From an uncultured Schlesneria sp. (GTDB lineage: Bacteria; Planctomycetota; Planctomycetia; Planctomycetales; Planctomycetaceae), in assembly GCA_903871875.1 (NCBI GenBank), contig CAIQIR010000074.1, positions 1 through 50,151 on the forward strand: a DNA stretch of 50,151 nucleotides. Direction: 5' to 3'. Positions 28,534-39,220 of the stretch are shown here, piece after piece. How positions within the stretch are numbered: position 1 is the stretch's first letter; each line of letters starts with the position of its first letter. The notes under the pieces were generated by a model. That model was not told where the DNA came from. It ran no database searches and worked only from the letters and a program-made list of their open reading frames with translations. The position numbers and the translations under genes are program-made.

Positions 28534-29235
28534 TTATTCGTCCAGCAGGCGATAGCCAACCCCGGCTTCTGTCTTGAGATATCTCGGCCGGGTCGCATCG
28601 GATTCAATTTTCCGACGCAGCTGTCCCATGTAGACGCGAAGATATTGATTCTCGTAGACACTGTCTGGACCCCAGACTTCTTTCAGCAACTGGCGATGCG
28701 TGACCACTTTGCCGGCATGGCTGACCAGGACGGTTAGCAACCGATATTCCGTCGGAGTCAAACGAACGGCTTCACCATCGATCGTGACTTCGCGTCGCCC
28801 CAGATCGACACACAGCCCGCCGACGCAGAAAATAGGATCGGAACTGGCCCCGGCCACGCTGGCCGAATGCCGTAACGCGACACGCAGCCGTGCCAGCAAC
28901 TCGCCGACGCTGAAGGGTTTGGTCAGATAATCATCCGCGCCCGCATCGAGCGCGGTTACCTTGTCGGATTCGCGGCCCCGCGCCGAAACGACAATGATCG
29001 GGACTCGGGACCACTCCCGCAGCCGAGTGATCACTTGAAGTCCATCCAGATCGGGAAGGCCCAGATCCAGAATCACCGCGTCGGGCGGTTCGGTCATGGC
29101 GTGGGCCAGCCCTTTGGCCGCCGTATCGGCTTCGATAGCAACGTACCCACTCGATTCCAGCGAGATTCGAAGAAACTTCCGAATCGGCGCTTCATCTTCG
29201 ATGACCAGAATCTTAGCTGCGTCTTGAGCTGACAT
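28534..29235 (-). CDS. kdpE: OmpR-family response regulator, KdpE-like
   Basis: 233 residues. The receiver domain (about 8-122) has IEDE, phospho-acceptor Asp57 in VILDLGLPD, and the KdpE-typical stretches REWSRVPIIVVSARGRESD and DDYLTKPFSVGELLARLRV. The winged-helix DNA-binding domain (about 135-232) has LTPTEYRLL, HAGKVVTHRQLLKEVWGP and YLRVYMGQLRRK, all close to KdpE. KdpE with the sensor kinase KdpD controls the potassium ATPase KdpFABC. Neither kdpD nor kdpFABC is in this window, so the regulator is orphaned locally, and its target may differ. It starts 29 bases after the LRR gene and may be co-transcribed with it. Confidence 0.88.
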   Translation of the reverse strand: MSAQDAAKILVIEDEAPIRKFLRISLESSGYVAIEADTAAKGLAHAMTEPPDAVILDLGLPDLDGLQVITRLREWSRVPIIVVSARGRESDKVTALDAGADDYLTKPFSVGELLARLRVALRHSASVAGASSDPIFCVGGLCVDLGRREVTIDGEAVRLTPTEYRLLTVLVSHAGKVVTHRQLLKEVWGPDSVYENQYLRVYMGQLRRKIESDATRPRYLKTEAGVGYRLLDE

Positions 29236-29264
29236 CGGAACAGGCCGCCTTGAGGAAGCCGATG

Positions 29265-29921
29265 TTACTTCTTCTCTTCAGGCTTCTTTTCCTCGGCCTT
29301 CTTCTCTTCAGGCTTCGGCTCTTCCGGTTTCTTTTCTTCCTTCTTCTCTTCGACCGGCTTCGCCGGTTCAACGCCGCGGATAATCTGAATTTCGGGGATC
29401 GCCGCCTTTAGTTCGGCCACGCCAGCGTCGGTCACTTTGGTTTGCCAGAGATAGACCTTCCGCAATTTCTTCAGGCCCTCCAGATGCTTCAGCCCGGCAT
29501 CGGTCACTTCGGTCCCATACAGATTCAGGTACTCGAGGTTTTCCAGCCCCTTCAACTGAACCAGACCTGCGTCTGTGATTTTCGTCTTTTCGAGGTGCAG
29601 TCTCGTCAGGACTTTGAGATCTTTCAGGTTCACCAATCCAGCATCGGTGATTTCACGACCTCGCAGGTTGAGCTGGGACAACAGCGGAAGATCCTTCAGC
29701 GGCACCAGTTGTTCGTCGGTGATCTTTCCGTCAGCCAGATGGAAAGCGACATCAAGATGCGGGTCATTCTGAGCCAGTTCCATCACTTGGCCGCCCGATT
29801 TTCGGATCTGGGCAATCGCGGCCTTTTCCGGTTCCGTGAGAGCAGGTTTGTCAACGGCGTAAGTCAATCCACCACAAACGGTCGCCACGACGGCCCAAAC
29901 GCTCAACAGACGAATCATCAT
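29265..29921 (-). CDS. Secreted leucine-rich-repeat protein with Lys/Glu/Pro tail
   Basis: 218 residues. Signal peptide MIRLLSVWAVVATVCGGLTYA. Five to six LRR units of about 24 residues (LPLLSQLNLRGREITDAGLV, LTRLHLEKTKITDAGLVQL, LEYLNLYGTEVTDAGLKHL) of the ITDAGL type common in Planctomycetes. The last 35 residues are repeats of E-E-K-K-P-E, encoded by an imperfect TTCTTCTCTTCAGGC repeat that looks prone to length change. An AGGAG ribosome site precedes the start. LRR proteins of this type are thought to bind proteins outside the cytoplasm; the partner is unknown. Confidence 0.85.
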   Translation of the reverse strand: MMIRLLSVWAVVATVCGGLTYAVDKPALTEPEKAAIAQIRKSGGQVMELAQNDPHLDVAFHLADGKITDEQLVPLKDLPLLSQLNLRGREITDAGLVNLKDLKVLTRLHLEKTKITDAGLVQLKGLENLEYLNLYGTEVTDAGLKHLEGLKKLRKVYLWQTKVTDAGVAELKAAIPEIQIIRGVEPAKPVEEKKEEKKPEEPKPEEKKAEEKKPEEKK

Positions 29922-30034
29922 TGCTACTCCTAGTTGACTGAACGAAATCTTTCCTGATTCGACATCGCCAAGGGAGACTCGGCGAGTACGCGAAGCCAGA
30001 TTTTAACAAGTCAGACCTCGCGCGGTCGATACGC

Positions 30035-30958
30035 TCATTCGTCTGGAGTCGCTTCCAGCGAAACTTTCGTGTCCGGCGTTTCCGCCAAGTCTTGACGGCG
30101 AGGCTGATCGTCTGCCGGCTCAATCCGTTGCGAATGTCGCTGGTGCTTGTGAAGTTCGTGATCAAGTGCGTGATCACTTTCGCCGTCTGTCGGCAGCGCC
30201 TGGCCCTGCAGCATGATCGGCACTCGCAATTCCCCCACGTCAGGATCCGTGGTGGTAATCCGCAGCAGGAATTGCGCTCGTCCCGGCGGCAGCGTGCCAG
30301 CGATCGAGACGCGTACCGACTGTTGGTAATTTCCAATCGGCGAACGACTGCTTTCCCCGAGTGACGTTTCTACGAGATCGGTGTTGATGGAAACGTCGGT
30401 GATTTCGAACGATTTGCCGCGTCCGTCCGTCACGGTGAATTCGGCCAAGGTGGGCTCAGATCCCGCAGGGTGATACACAACCAGCGCCGGAGGAGTGACC
30501 CACAGCGTGGCGGGAATTTCCATCTTCAGCTTCAGCTGCACTTCACGCGGCATTGGATCGGTGTATTTGACGTTGACGGTGTATTCATGAGGTCCGGGGG
30601 AGGTGTTGGCGGGTTGCATCCGAATCACGATCCGGCCCTGTTCACCCGCTTCAATGATGTCATCACGTGCACCGATCAGTCGCGGTGTCAGACACCCGCA
30701 ACTCGGATCCAGCTTCACGATATGAACCGGTTCCGTTCCACGATTCTGAAAGACGTAGCTCGCTTCAATCACCGTCGCTGGACGGATGGTTCGTAAGTCG
30801 ACGGCATATTGGTGGAACGCCAATGAGGGACGCTGCGGAACATCGATGGACAACGGAACAGAACGAAGTCCGGTATGAAACAGCACCGCCAGCGACAGCG
30901 GCAGCATGGCCATCATCCAGACAGCGAACCGTACCGAAACCGAGGTCATCGCCTGCAT
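30035..30958 (-). CDS. DUF1573-domain exported protein
   Basis: 307 residues from the ATG at 30958, chosen because CAGGAG lies eight bases upstream; a longer start at 31009 would overlap the upstream gene. An N-terminal membrane segment or signal (FAVWMMAMLPLSLAVLFHTG) precedes the DUF1573 hallmark LDPSCGCLTPRL (about residue 88) in an immunoglobulin-like domain (TVIEASYVFQNRGTEPVHIV). A second beta-rich domain follows, and a His-rich tail (ELHKHQRHSQ) closes the chain. DUF1573 proteins are abundant in Planctomycetes and Bacteroidetes envelopes; no activity is known. It lies 31 bases after the secretin-fold gene, probably in one operon. Confidence 0.82.
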   Translation of the reverse strand: MQAMTSVSVRFAVWMMAMLPLSLAVLFHTGLRSVPLSIDVPQRPSLAFHQYAVDLRTIRPATVIEASYVFQNRGTEPVHIVKLDPSCGCLTPRLIGARDDIIEAGEQGRIVIRMQPANTSPGPHEYTVNVKYTDPMPREVQLKLKMEIPATLWVTPPALVVYHPAGSEPTLAEFTVTDGRGKSFEITDVSINTDLVETSLGESSRSPIGNYQQSVRVSIAGTLPPGRAQFLLRITTTDPDVGELRVPIMLQGQALPTDGESDHALDHELHKHQRHSQRIEPADDQPRRQDLAETPDTKVSLEATPDE

Positions 30959-30989
30959 TAGAACACTCCTGAAAACGCGGACCGTCGAG

Positions 30990-31826
30990 TTAACTTCGTC
31001 GGGACACACTCATGATCACGAACAAGCGACGCCCGTTGATCGTATGCAGACACGACGAGATGGACGGCTGGCCGAGACTGACGTCGACGGTGCCTTGAAT
31101 CGTTTGTTTTGCGATGGAGGGAACGGTCGTTCCCAACACGGTGACCGTGTTGACAGGGTCTTTTTCCGATAGCTCGATATTCGATTCCAACCGAATTTTG
31201 TCTCGATTGATGACGGTCGGCAGAACTTCGATCATGGTGCCGTATTCGCGAAACTCGATGGAAACTTTTTCGGCATGACCGGGCTTGGGTACGGGAAATT
31301 CCCCGCCGCTGCTCAAACGAGCGGAGACGTTCGCCCTTGTCGTCAGGATCGGCTCGCTGATGACTTTTGCTTTCCGCGTCGCCACAAGATGGCTTATTTC
31401 CGTTTGGAATTCCTCCCATTTCTCACTCGGATTGCTCATCCGCAAGGTCGAATGGTGAGGCAGGTCTTCCAGGTTCACGTCGACGATTTTGCATTGGACT
31501 TCAAACACGTCCTCGTCGATGGCCGTCAGGCGAACGGAATGCTTGACCAGCCGTTGATGCTCTTGAATGAACCGTTCAAGCAAATCGGCACCATCGGAAT
31601 CGCCATTCTTTCGAAGTCGATCAGTCAATCCCTGCAGATCGTCGAGCGAGACAGGAGGCGTTTCCGGAGCTTGCGGTCGGTATTCCGGCAACGCCAGAGC
31701 TTCTCGAAGCAATTTGGGGTCGACCCGCTGTTTCAGCGGCGTTTGCCGACGAACCGGTTCGTCCGACCAGGCGGCATTCGAGGCCATCGCTGCGAACACC
31801 AACCAACACAGTCCTTTGTGACGCAT
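30990..31826 (-). CDS. Exported secretin-fold protein (C-terminal secretin domain only)
   Basis: 278 residues from the ATG at 31826, preceded by AAAGGAG; an upstream in-frame GTG at 31901 lacks a ribosome site. Signal peptide LCWLVFAAMASNAAWS. The C-terminal 150 residues match the type II/III secretion secretin domain: AKVISEPILTTRANVSARLS, GGEFPVP, REYGTMIEVLPTVI and KIRLESNIELSEKD are the conserved strands also seen in CpaC and GspD. Typical secretins have N-domains and exceed 450 residues; here a predicted helical linker (about 40-110) replaces them. It could form a small outer-membrane ring or a decoy. No pilus or secretion ATPase gene is nearby. Confidence 0.75.
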   Translation of the reverse strand: MRHKGLCWLVFAAMASNAAWSDEPVRRQTPLKQRVDPKLLREALALPEYRPQAPETPPVSLDDLQGLTDRLRKNGDSDGADLLERFIQEHQRLVKHSVRLTAIDEDVFEVQCKIVDVNLEDLPHHSTLRMSNPSEKWEEFQTEISHLVATRKAKVISEPILTTRANVSARLSSGGEFPVPKPGHAEKVSIEFREYGTMIEVLPTVINRDKIRLESNIELSEKDPVNTVTVLGTTVPSIAKQTIQGTVDVSLGQPSISSCLHTINGRRLFVIMSVSRRS

Positions 31827-31912
31827 GAGCCAACTCCTTTTGCTCGTTTTCGTCGTGTAAGTCACCTGCGGCCGTCCAAAAGACACCACAGCGCGAGACA
31901 CGAGTAAGACCT

Positions 31913-31940
31913 TGTATCAGCAGTCGCTTTCGGGGGTCAA
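31913..31940 (-). promoter_or_regulatory. Possible sigma-70 promoter of the secretin-fold gene
   Basis: On the minus strand TTGACC (31935-31940) and GATACA (31913-31918) are spaced 16 bases, about 90 bases upstream of the start. The -35 is good and the -10 weak. Confidence 0.3.
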
Positions 31941-32069
31941 CGTGAGTTGTCACAAGTCGGACATCGGGGAGAAGATGGGACCAGGGCAATCGCCATAAAT
32001 ACCAAAACGATCCCCCATAAAATTTGACCGAATTCTCGTATTTTTCCCGCCCTGCCAAAGTCGGCTTAT

Positions 32070-32083
32070 TGTCGATATCGACA
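32070..32083. promoter_or_regulatory. Perfect palindrome just upstream of the nucleotidyltransferase-HD gene
   Basis: TGTCGATATCGACA, a 14-base perfect palindrome, ends 10 bases before the ATG. It occupies the place of a ribosome site and may be an operator. The surrounding 31930-32093 region is A/T-rich. Confidence 0.35.
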
Positions 32084-32093
32084 CAGCGTTAGA

Positions 32094-33245
32094 ATGGCTT
32101 TGGAAGACCTTCTTCGCAGTACAATTTTCGGCACCCAATGTATGGCTGATGAAAAGTTACGACGTGGAATCATCGTCGAGGCGGCTCGCCTGATGTATTC
32201 ACGTCGTGAGTCCGAGTATTACCGAGCCAAGATGAAAGCGGCCCGACGACTTTGCCGAGGCTGGGTGAAACCGTCGGAGTTGCCGAGCAATACCGAAATC
32301 AGGGACGAAATCCAGCGGATGGCCAACCTGTTCGAAGGCGAGTCACGATTTGATCGCCTGCGAGAAATGCGAGTCGAAGCGCTTCGTCTGATGCGAATAC
32401 TGGCTCAATGCCGACCCAAAATCATCGGTAGCACATTGACAGGTCACGTTCGGCAGGGTTCCGACATCGACATCCACGTTTTCGCGGCCAACACTGACGC
32501 CGTCACGAGCAGCCTTGATGCCGAGGCGATCGACTACGACGTGGAACGAAAGCGGGTTCGTAAACAGGGTGAAGAACGACTCTTCACCCATATCCACATT
32601 CGCGATCGATTTCCGATCGAATTGACGCTTTATCCGCCCGATAAGGCGAGTTTTGTGTTCAAGAGCTCCATCACCGGCAAAGCGATGGAACGAGCGACGC
32701 TGGCCGAGTTTGAAGCGTTCCTCAGACAGGAATATCCCGACGCCGATCTCGACAACGAACTGGCGGCGGCGGAAGCATCGATCGACCGGTTCCAAGTTTA
32801 TCGCTCATTGCTGGTACCGCTCGAAACGGTCATGCAAGATCCGCACTTTCATCCGGAAGGAGACGTGCTGTACCACCTGCTGCAGTGTTACGTGCTGGCC
32901 CGGAACGAACTCCCCTATGACGAAGAATTTCAGCTGGCCGCCCTGTTGCATGATGTCGGCAAAGGCCTCGACAAACATCACCATGTCGAAGCGGGATTGG
33001 AAGCCCTGGAAGGCCATATCACCCCACGAACGGCCTGGTTGATCGAACATCACATGGCCGTCCATCAGATCCGCGATCGGACGATCGGACATCGAGCCCA
33101 TCTGCGATTGAAAGCGTCTCCTGATTACGAAGACCTGCTGTTGCTGGGCGTCTGCGATCGCGCGGGGCGTGTCTGCGGAGCGGTTGTTCCCGAAGTCGAT
33201 GACGCGTTGGATGAGTTGCGGGAAGTGGCTCGAATGTACGGATAG
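32094..33245 (+). CDS. Nucleotidyltransferase-HD domain fusion protein
   Basis: 383 residues. A Pol-beta-type nucleotidyltransferase domain shows GSTLTGHVRQGSDIDIHVF (about 111-129), with the G-S-x(n)-D-x-D catalytic signature and a third acidic residue expected in FPIELTLY. The C-terminal half is an HD phosphohydrolase domain with LLHDVGKGLD (about 283-292) and further His in KHHHVEAG and LIEHHMAVHQI. The order resembles the nucleotidyltransferase plus HD design of bacterial CCA-adding enzymes and GlnD, but sequence identity to either is not obvious and the chain is short. An ATG at 32142 is an alternative start. The substrate is unknown. Confidence 0.75.
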   Translation: MALEDLLRSTIFGTQCMADEKLRRGIIVEAARLMYSRRESEYYRAKMKAARRLCRGWVKPSELPSNTEIRDEIQRMANLFEGESRFDRLREMRVEALRLMRILAQCRPKIIGSTLTGHVRQGSDIDIHVFAANTDAVTSSLDAEAIDYDVERKRVRKQGEERLFTHIHIRDRFPIELTLYPPDKASFVFKSSITGKAMERATLAEFEAFLRQEYPDADLDNELAAAEASIDRFQVYRSLLVPLETVMQDPHFHPEGDVLYHLLQCYVLARNELPYDEEFQLAALLHDVGKGLDKHHHVEAGLEALEGHITPRTAWLIEHHMAVHQIRDRTIGHRAHLRLKASPDYEDLLLLGVCDRAGRVCGAVVPEVDDALDELREVARMYG

Positions 33246-33375
33246 TGTGGCTCAGGCGGGACTATGCCGCTAAAACTCCTCCGTTACAGCTCGATTCGAA
33301 TCGAGCGACTCCGCGATGCCACGCGGTTATTCCGCTCTGCCAGCAGAGCGAGATTGGCTTCGCCCGGCCTGATTC

Positions 33376-34158
33376 TCAGTGGGCCGTCGTGACAGACGGC
33401 GCATCTCGCGTGACCGGGGTATCGCGGATTCCGTCCAGCCCCAACAGAAACAGGTCTCGAAGAGAACGGATGATTTCTGGGACGTTGATCTTCGATTGAC
33501 CGACAATTCGATCTTCGAACACGATCGGCGTTTCCACAATGCGGCAGCCGATACGCGAACAGCGGTAAATAAATTCTTCCTGAAACGCATAGCCGCGTGA
33601 GCGAATCTTGCGGAAATCCAATTCTCGAATTTTGCTGACGCGATAGCAGCGAAAGGCTCCGCTGCAATCGCGCGCTTTGGCGCCCAGCAGAACGTGTGAG
33701 TACCAGTTGATCCCCTGACTCATGAAATGCCGAACAACGCTCCATCCGCTGATACTCCCGCCGGGGACATATCGCGAACCGATCGCTACGTCGGCAAAAT
33801 CCATGCAGGCCCACAAAGCAGGCAGGTAACGAGGGGGATGGCTGAAATCAGCATCCATATTCAGCACAAAATCGTAATTGTGATCGATAGCCCATTGGAA
33901 GCCGGCCAGAGTCGCGGCACCCAGCCCTTCTTTGGACGTTCGTAGCAGCAGTTTGACCCGCGGATCGGTCGCGCCCAGCTGCCGTACCACATCGGCCGTT
34001 CCGTCGGGCGAGCTATCATCGACCACCAGCACTTCGGCAAACGGCAGCACCTGAAGCACGGCGGGAACCAGCTTCGAGATATTCTCTCGCTCATTATAGG
34101 TACACAGCGTGACAACCAAACGCGGTGCAGGCGATGTCTGAACGGGTTGTGGCGACAT
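33376..34158 (-). CDS. Family 2 glycosyltransferase, polyprenyl-phosphate mannose synthase-like
   Basis: 260 residues from the ATG at 34158, with GGAG seven bases upstream. The GT-A domain has LVVTLCTYNERENI at the N-terminus, VVDDSSPDGTADVV (about 45-58) and NMDADFSHPP (DxD metal site, about 99-108), then GSRYVPGG and a QSKINVPEI tail. These match the dolichol-phosphate mannose synthase (Dpm1) type without membrane segments, which transfers a sugar from a nucleotide donor to polyprenyl phosphate. Donor sugar is not readable. It follows yidC in the same direction. Confidence 0.88.
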   Translation of the reverse strand: MSPQPVQTSPAPRLVVTLCTYNERENISKLVPAVLQVLPFAEVLVVDDSSPDGTADVVRQLGATDPRVKLLLRTSKEGLGAATLAGFQWAIDHNYDFVLNMDADFSHPPRYLPALWACMDFADVAIGSRYVPGGSISGWSVVRHFMSQGINWYSHVLLGAKARDCSGAFRCYRVSKIRELDFRKIRSRGYAFQEEFIYRCSRIGCRIVETPIVFEDRIVGQSKINVPEIIRSLRDLFLLGLDGIRDTPVTRDAPSVTTAH

Positions 34159-34317
34159 GATCGACTCCAGAGGGGATTTCGGGAGTCGGATATTCGTTGA
34201 AGATGCGGCAAGCGTAAAGACCAGTCCGGCACCAATCCCCACGGCTTTTGAATCGACCAGAAAGCGAAGCGGGCGGGCTACGACTGGCCAGTCCGCCCTA
34301 CCCGACCACCACAACGG

Positions 34318-36399
34318 TCACCGCTTCTTTTTCTTCTTCTCGTCCCGATTGGAACCCGAATTATCGAGTTGCCGTGAAGCGCTGTGATGGCTGTCCGCCG
34401 CTTCTTGCAGTCGATTCCAGATGCCGCCCAAGGCCGACGGCTTCGTATCTTCCGCTTTTCCGGCTGAGGGCGCGCCAGAGGCCGCGGAATTGGCGGCCAG
34501 TACGGTGCTATCCGCTGGCGGGTCCTTCTTGAGATGCTCAAACAACCAGCGTTCGGTCATCGACCAGACATTGGTCGCGATGAAGTACAGGCACAACCCC
34601 GATGGAACACGGAAGAACATCGCCCCCATGAAAATCATCATGTAGCTCATCATTTTCTGCTGCTGAGCCTGCTCTTCATTCGTGGCCGGCGGCATCGTCA
34701 ACTTCTGATGAATGAACATCAGCCCGGTCGAGATACAAGGCAACAGATTGAAATCCGTCCAACCCAACCAGGGCACCACAAACGGCAACCTGAACAAAGC
34801 GTCAGGCGACGCCAGGTTTTCGAACCAGAGAAAGGGTTCCATTCGCAATTCGATCGAACTGCCGATGGTGCGGTACAAGGCCATGAAAATCGGCAGTTGC
34901 AGGAAGACAGGCAAACAGCCACTCATCATCAGACCGAGCTGCTCTTTGCTCAACTCTTGTGCGGCCTTCATGTATTCTTCGGTGTTCTTACCGTACTTGG
35001 CCTCCAGCTCTTTTTGCTTGGCCATCATCTTGGGCTGCAGAACCTTCATTTTGGCGGCGTTCGCGGCCTGATGCTTCGAAATGGGCATCAGCAGCGTCCG
35101 CACCAGTCCCGTCAGGCAAATGATGGCAATTCCGTAGCTAAGCCCCACGCTGTGGAAAACGTTCAATAGCCAGACCATTCCACGGCAGATCGTGTCGAAC
35201 CAGCCGTAGTCCATGACGGCCATGGCACTCAGTTGGCCGATCAATTCTTTCCGCTTGGGTCCGGCGAACAGCTTGTATTCGTGGGTGATTTCCCCCTTCG
35301 CCGGGACCTTCACAGTGGACGAGGCCATTTCGACCGAGATGTCGCTGTATTCGACCTTGGCACGGTTCTCGTTCGCCACGACGGCCTTGGTCGAATCGAT
35401 CTGGTCGGCGTTGGGAAGGACGAGTGCGGCAAAATACAGAACGTCGACACCGATGTATTTCAGCTTTCGCCGCCAGACCTCGGGAGCATCTTTTTTAGCC
35501 TTCTTTACCGTCTCGGACGCGGAAAGCTTGTTTTCGTCGACGGTTTTCCCATCGTCCCGCAAGAACCCCATCCGAACGTCGCGGTATTTGTACGAGTTTT
35601 CAGGGTCTTCCAGCGGAACACCGACGGGGCCCTGCAGAGTGTAATTAAACGGCTGATCCTGGTCCGTCAGATTCCGGGCCGTAATCTGCAGCTTGATCTC
35701 ATACGCATCGACCAGCGTATCGCGGATATCCCGCTGCTTGAGTTGTTCGTGCGTCAGCTGGGTCAATTCGAAATGTTTCGTCAGCTCCCAGCGACCGTCG
35801 GGCGATACGAAGCGGAATGTGGCGGCTCGTTCGGCGGTATTCGGGTCGGTTTCGGGAACGACTTCCCAGGCAATGTCTTCGAGCGACGTGTTATCCAGCA
35901 GCTTGTCGATCTGCGGGGAACGTAAAGAGAACGTCTTCAGCGGCGTCCGATTATCACTTCCCAAAACTCGCACTCGATCGCTCCGGCGACCAAAAGCGGG
36001 GTACCGCTTCTTGTCGGTCAACTCAACCACATCGATCGCGGCACCGCGACTGTTCAGGCTGGCTGCGATCAAGAATTCGTCCAGCTTTTCACTGGAAACA
36101 GCCCCCTGTTCTTTGTCAGGATCGGCGGGCCCCAGCAGCAGAGTCTTGGTGGGATGCTTCGGAACGACGACGGCAGCAGCGTCCTCGGCCCCCTTGTTCG
36201 GGTTGACATCATCGTTAGCAGGGCGCAAGGCGTCGGCCGGAAATTCAGCCAAGGAATCTTGAGCAGTATCCTCCGGGTTCACGGCGGCAGGACGTGGCTT
36301 GACGGCTTCGGGGAAGATCGCGGGAACGACGAGGTGAAACCAAGCCAACCAGATTGCCATCGACAACGCAAAAAACACAAAAAATCGTCGCTGTTCCAT
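34318..36399 (-). CDS. yidC: Membrane protein insertase YidC
   Basis: Inserts and folds inner-membrane proteins, alone or with Sec. 693 residues, longer than E. coli YidC (548). The N-terminal membrane anchor (FFVFFALSMAIWLAWFHLVV) is followed by a large periplasmic domain (about 60-420) with VYEIKLQITARNLTDQDQPF-like beta-sandwich strands. The 60KD insertase core begins near GMVWLLNVFHSVGLSYGIAI, with the conserved intramembrane Arg in GLVRTLLMPIS, then LGLMMSGCLPVFLQLPIFMA and a final segment GLCLYFIATNVWS. The C-terminal tail ends in KKKKKR, the positively charged ribosome-binding tail type. No rnpA/rpmH neighbours are visible, unlike the usual proteobacterial arrangement. Confidence 0.96.
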   Translation of the reverse strand: MEQRRFFVFFALSMAIWLAWFHLVVPAIFPEAVKPRPAAVNPEDTAQDSLAEFPADALRPANDDVNPNKGAEDAAAVVVPKHPTKTLLLGPADPDKEQGAVSSEKLDEFLIAASLNSRGAAIDVVELTDKKRYPAFGRRSDRVRVLGSDNRTPLKTFSLRSPQIDKLLDNTSLEDIAWEVVPETDPNTAERAATFRFVSPDGRWELTKHFELTQLTHEQLKQRDIRDTLVDAYEIKLQITARNLTDQDQPFNYTLQGPVGVPLEDPENSYKYRDVRMGFLRDDGKTVDENKLSASETVKKAKKDAPEVWRRKLKYIGVDVLYFAALVLPNADQIDSTKAVVANENRAKVEYSDISVEMASSTVKVPAKGEITHEYKLFAGPKRKELIGQLSAMAVMDYGWFDTICRGMVWLLNVFHSVGLSYGIAIICLTGLVRTLLMPISKHQAANAAKMKVLQPKMMAKQKELEAKYGKNTEEYMKAAQELSKEQLGLMMSGCLPVFLQLPIFMALYRTIGSSIELRMEPFLWFENLASPDALFRLPFVVPWLGWTDFNLLPCISTGLMFIHQKLTMPPATNEEQAQQQKMMSYMMIFMGAMFFRVPSGLCLYFIATNVWSMTERWLFEHLKKDPPADSTVLAANSAASGAPSAGKAEDTKPSALGGIWNRLQEAADSHHSASRQLDNSGSNRDEKKKKKR

Positions 36400-36550
36400 T
36401 CCGGATACCAGTTTGTCAGAGGAGCGAGACCCAAGCTATCAGGGCCGTCGGGGAGGGGCTTTCATCGTCAAAGAGAGATCGCGGAATCCATCCACTCGAT
36501 CCCAGTGCAAAGCAACAACGCATCGTCATTCAAATCGGATCACGCTGATT

Positions 36551-37294
36551 TCAGCGTCCGTCCGCGAGACGCTCTCCCAGAAAATTGTCGAGATCGGGGA
36601 TATCGAAGATTTTTTGCGCCGTTTTACCAAAGTCGTATTCGACCCGCTTGAAAGTAATTCTATTCCCATCGAGCACAACATACGAGGAGCGGCTGTCGGC
36701 ATTTCGCGGTTGACCGACCGAACCAACATTCACCAGGACCTTTTTGTCCGTCAGTTCGTAGGTGAAGTCGATCTCTTCCGGAGCCAGGAAGTTCAAGTCC
36801 TCGGTAAACACACCGGGGATGTGGGTGTGTCCCTGAAAGCAATATTTTTCGACCAGCGAGAAAATGCGTTCCATCTTCCGCTGATTGTAAATATCTTCGG
36901 GAAATACATATTCGTTCAGGGGATTTCGAGCAGACCCGTGCACGAACAGCAAGTCGGGTTCGCGATGGACGCGGGGCAACTCGCCGAGAAAGTCCCATCG
37001 CTTATCCGCTTCGGAACCAGAGCCCGATTCCAGCGTTTTCCGTGTCCAGAAAACCGCCCGCTCAGCACTGGCATTAAAGCCTTCGGGGTCAAACAAGGCC
37101 GCTTGATCGTGGTTTCCCAACAAACAAAGCTTGCAAGTCGCCATCACCCGATCGATGCATTCGCACGGATTGGGGCCGTAGCCAATGATATCACCCAGAC
37201 AATAAATCTCGGTAATATTCTGTTGGCGGATGTCGGCCAGGACCGCTTCCAGCGCTTCGAGGTTCGCGTGAATATCGCTAATGATGGCGCGCAA
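36551..37294 (-). CDS. Calcineurin-like metallophosphoesterase
   Basis: 247 residues starting at TTG, with AAGGA seven bases upstream as the deciding evidence. All motifs of the two-metal phosphoesterase family are present: [10 protein letters not shown] (about 6-15), [11 protein letters not shown] (about 33-43), LLGNHDQAA (about 58-66), LFVHGS and [11 protein letters not shown]. The closest described relatives are YfcE/PrpE-like phosphodiesterases of the MJ0936 type. The natural substrate cannot be inferred. It follows rpoN on the same strand after 321 bases. Confidence 0.9.
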   Translation of the reverse strand: MRAIISDIHANLEALEAVLADIRQQNITEIYCLGDIIGYGPNPCECIDRVMATCKLCLLGNHDQAALFDPEGFNASAERAVFWTRKTLESGSGSEADKRWDFLGELPRVHREPDLLFVHGSARNPLNEYVFPEDIYNQRKMERIFSLVEKYCFQGHTHIPGVFTEDLNFLAPEEIDFTYELTDKKVLVNVGSVGQPRNADSRSSYVVLDGNRITFKRVEYDFGKTAQKIFDIPDLDNFLGERLADGR

Positions 37295-37615
37295 CGCTAA
37301 TTCCTTGCTGGAAATCTCGGGTGCTCGGGTTGAATCGAGGTGTACTAGTCACTGGCGTCCCAGCGGCTTTCGATTCAAGTGGATTCTTCCACCACAGGCA
37401 CCGCCAGTGGCACACAATTCGAAAAACCCGCTGCCACCGCCGTGGGTTCAGCACGTCAGTCGATCGAATTGCGAAGCGGGGATCATAAATCTGGCCGCGG
37501 CCTGCGGCAAGCAATGACCTGCATTTGGCTTGAAATTCCGAGATCTCTGTCAAGAAATTCCGCCGGCACAATTCCTTTTTTCTGATCGTTTTCCCTGACC
37601 AGCGGAAACGGATCG
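37295..37615. other. 321-base gap between rpoN and the metallophosphoesterase gene
   Basis: No gene seen. It contains an inverted repeat, CACTGGCG (37350-37357) and CGCCAGTG (37402-37409), enclosing a smaller GTGG/CCAC hairpin; this may be the rpoN terminator or a structured leader of the next gene. The AAGGA ribosome site of the TTG start lies at the other end. Confidence 0.5.
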
Positions 37616-39100
<1,485 letters not shown>

Positions 39101-39220
39101 GTCGGTGTCTCAATCAATTGGCAGCGTTCTGCGTTTTTTGTTTTCGTGAAGGCGAAATTCCCACTTTGTGGTGGGGAACGGAGTTTCGTCGTCGACTCCC
39201 CGTTCATCATCGATCTCGAA

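Noticed and set aside
36413-37300. 295-codon open frame antisense to the metallophosphoesterase
   Set aside because: The opposite strand holds the full set of phosphoesterase motifs.
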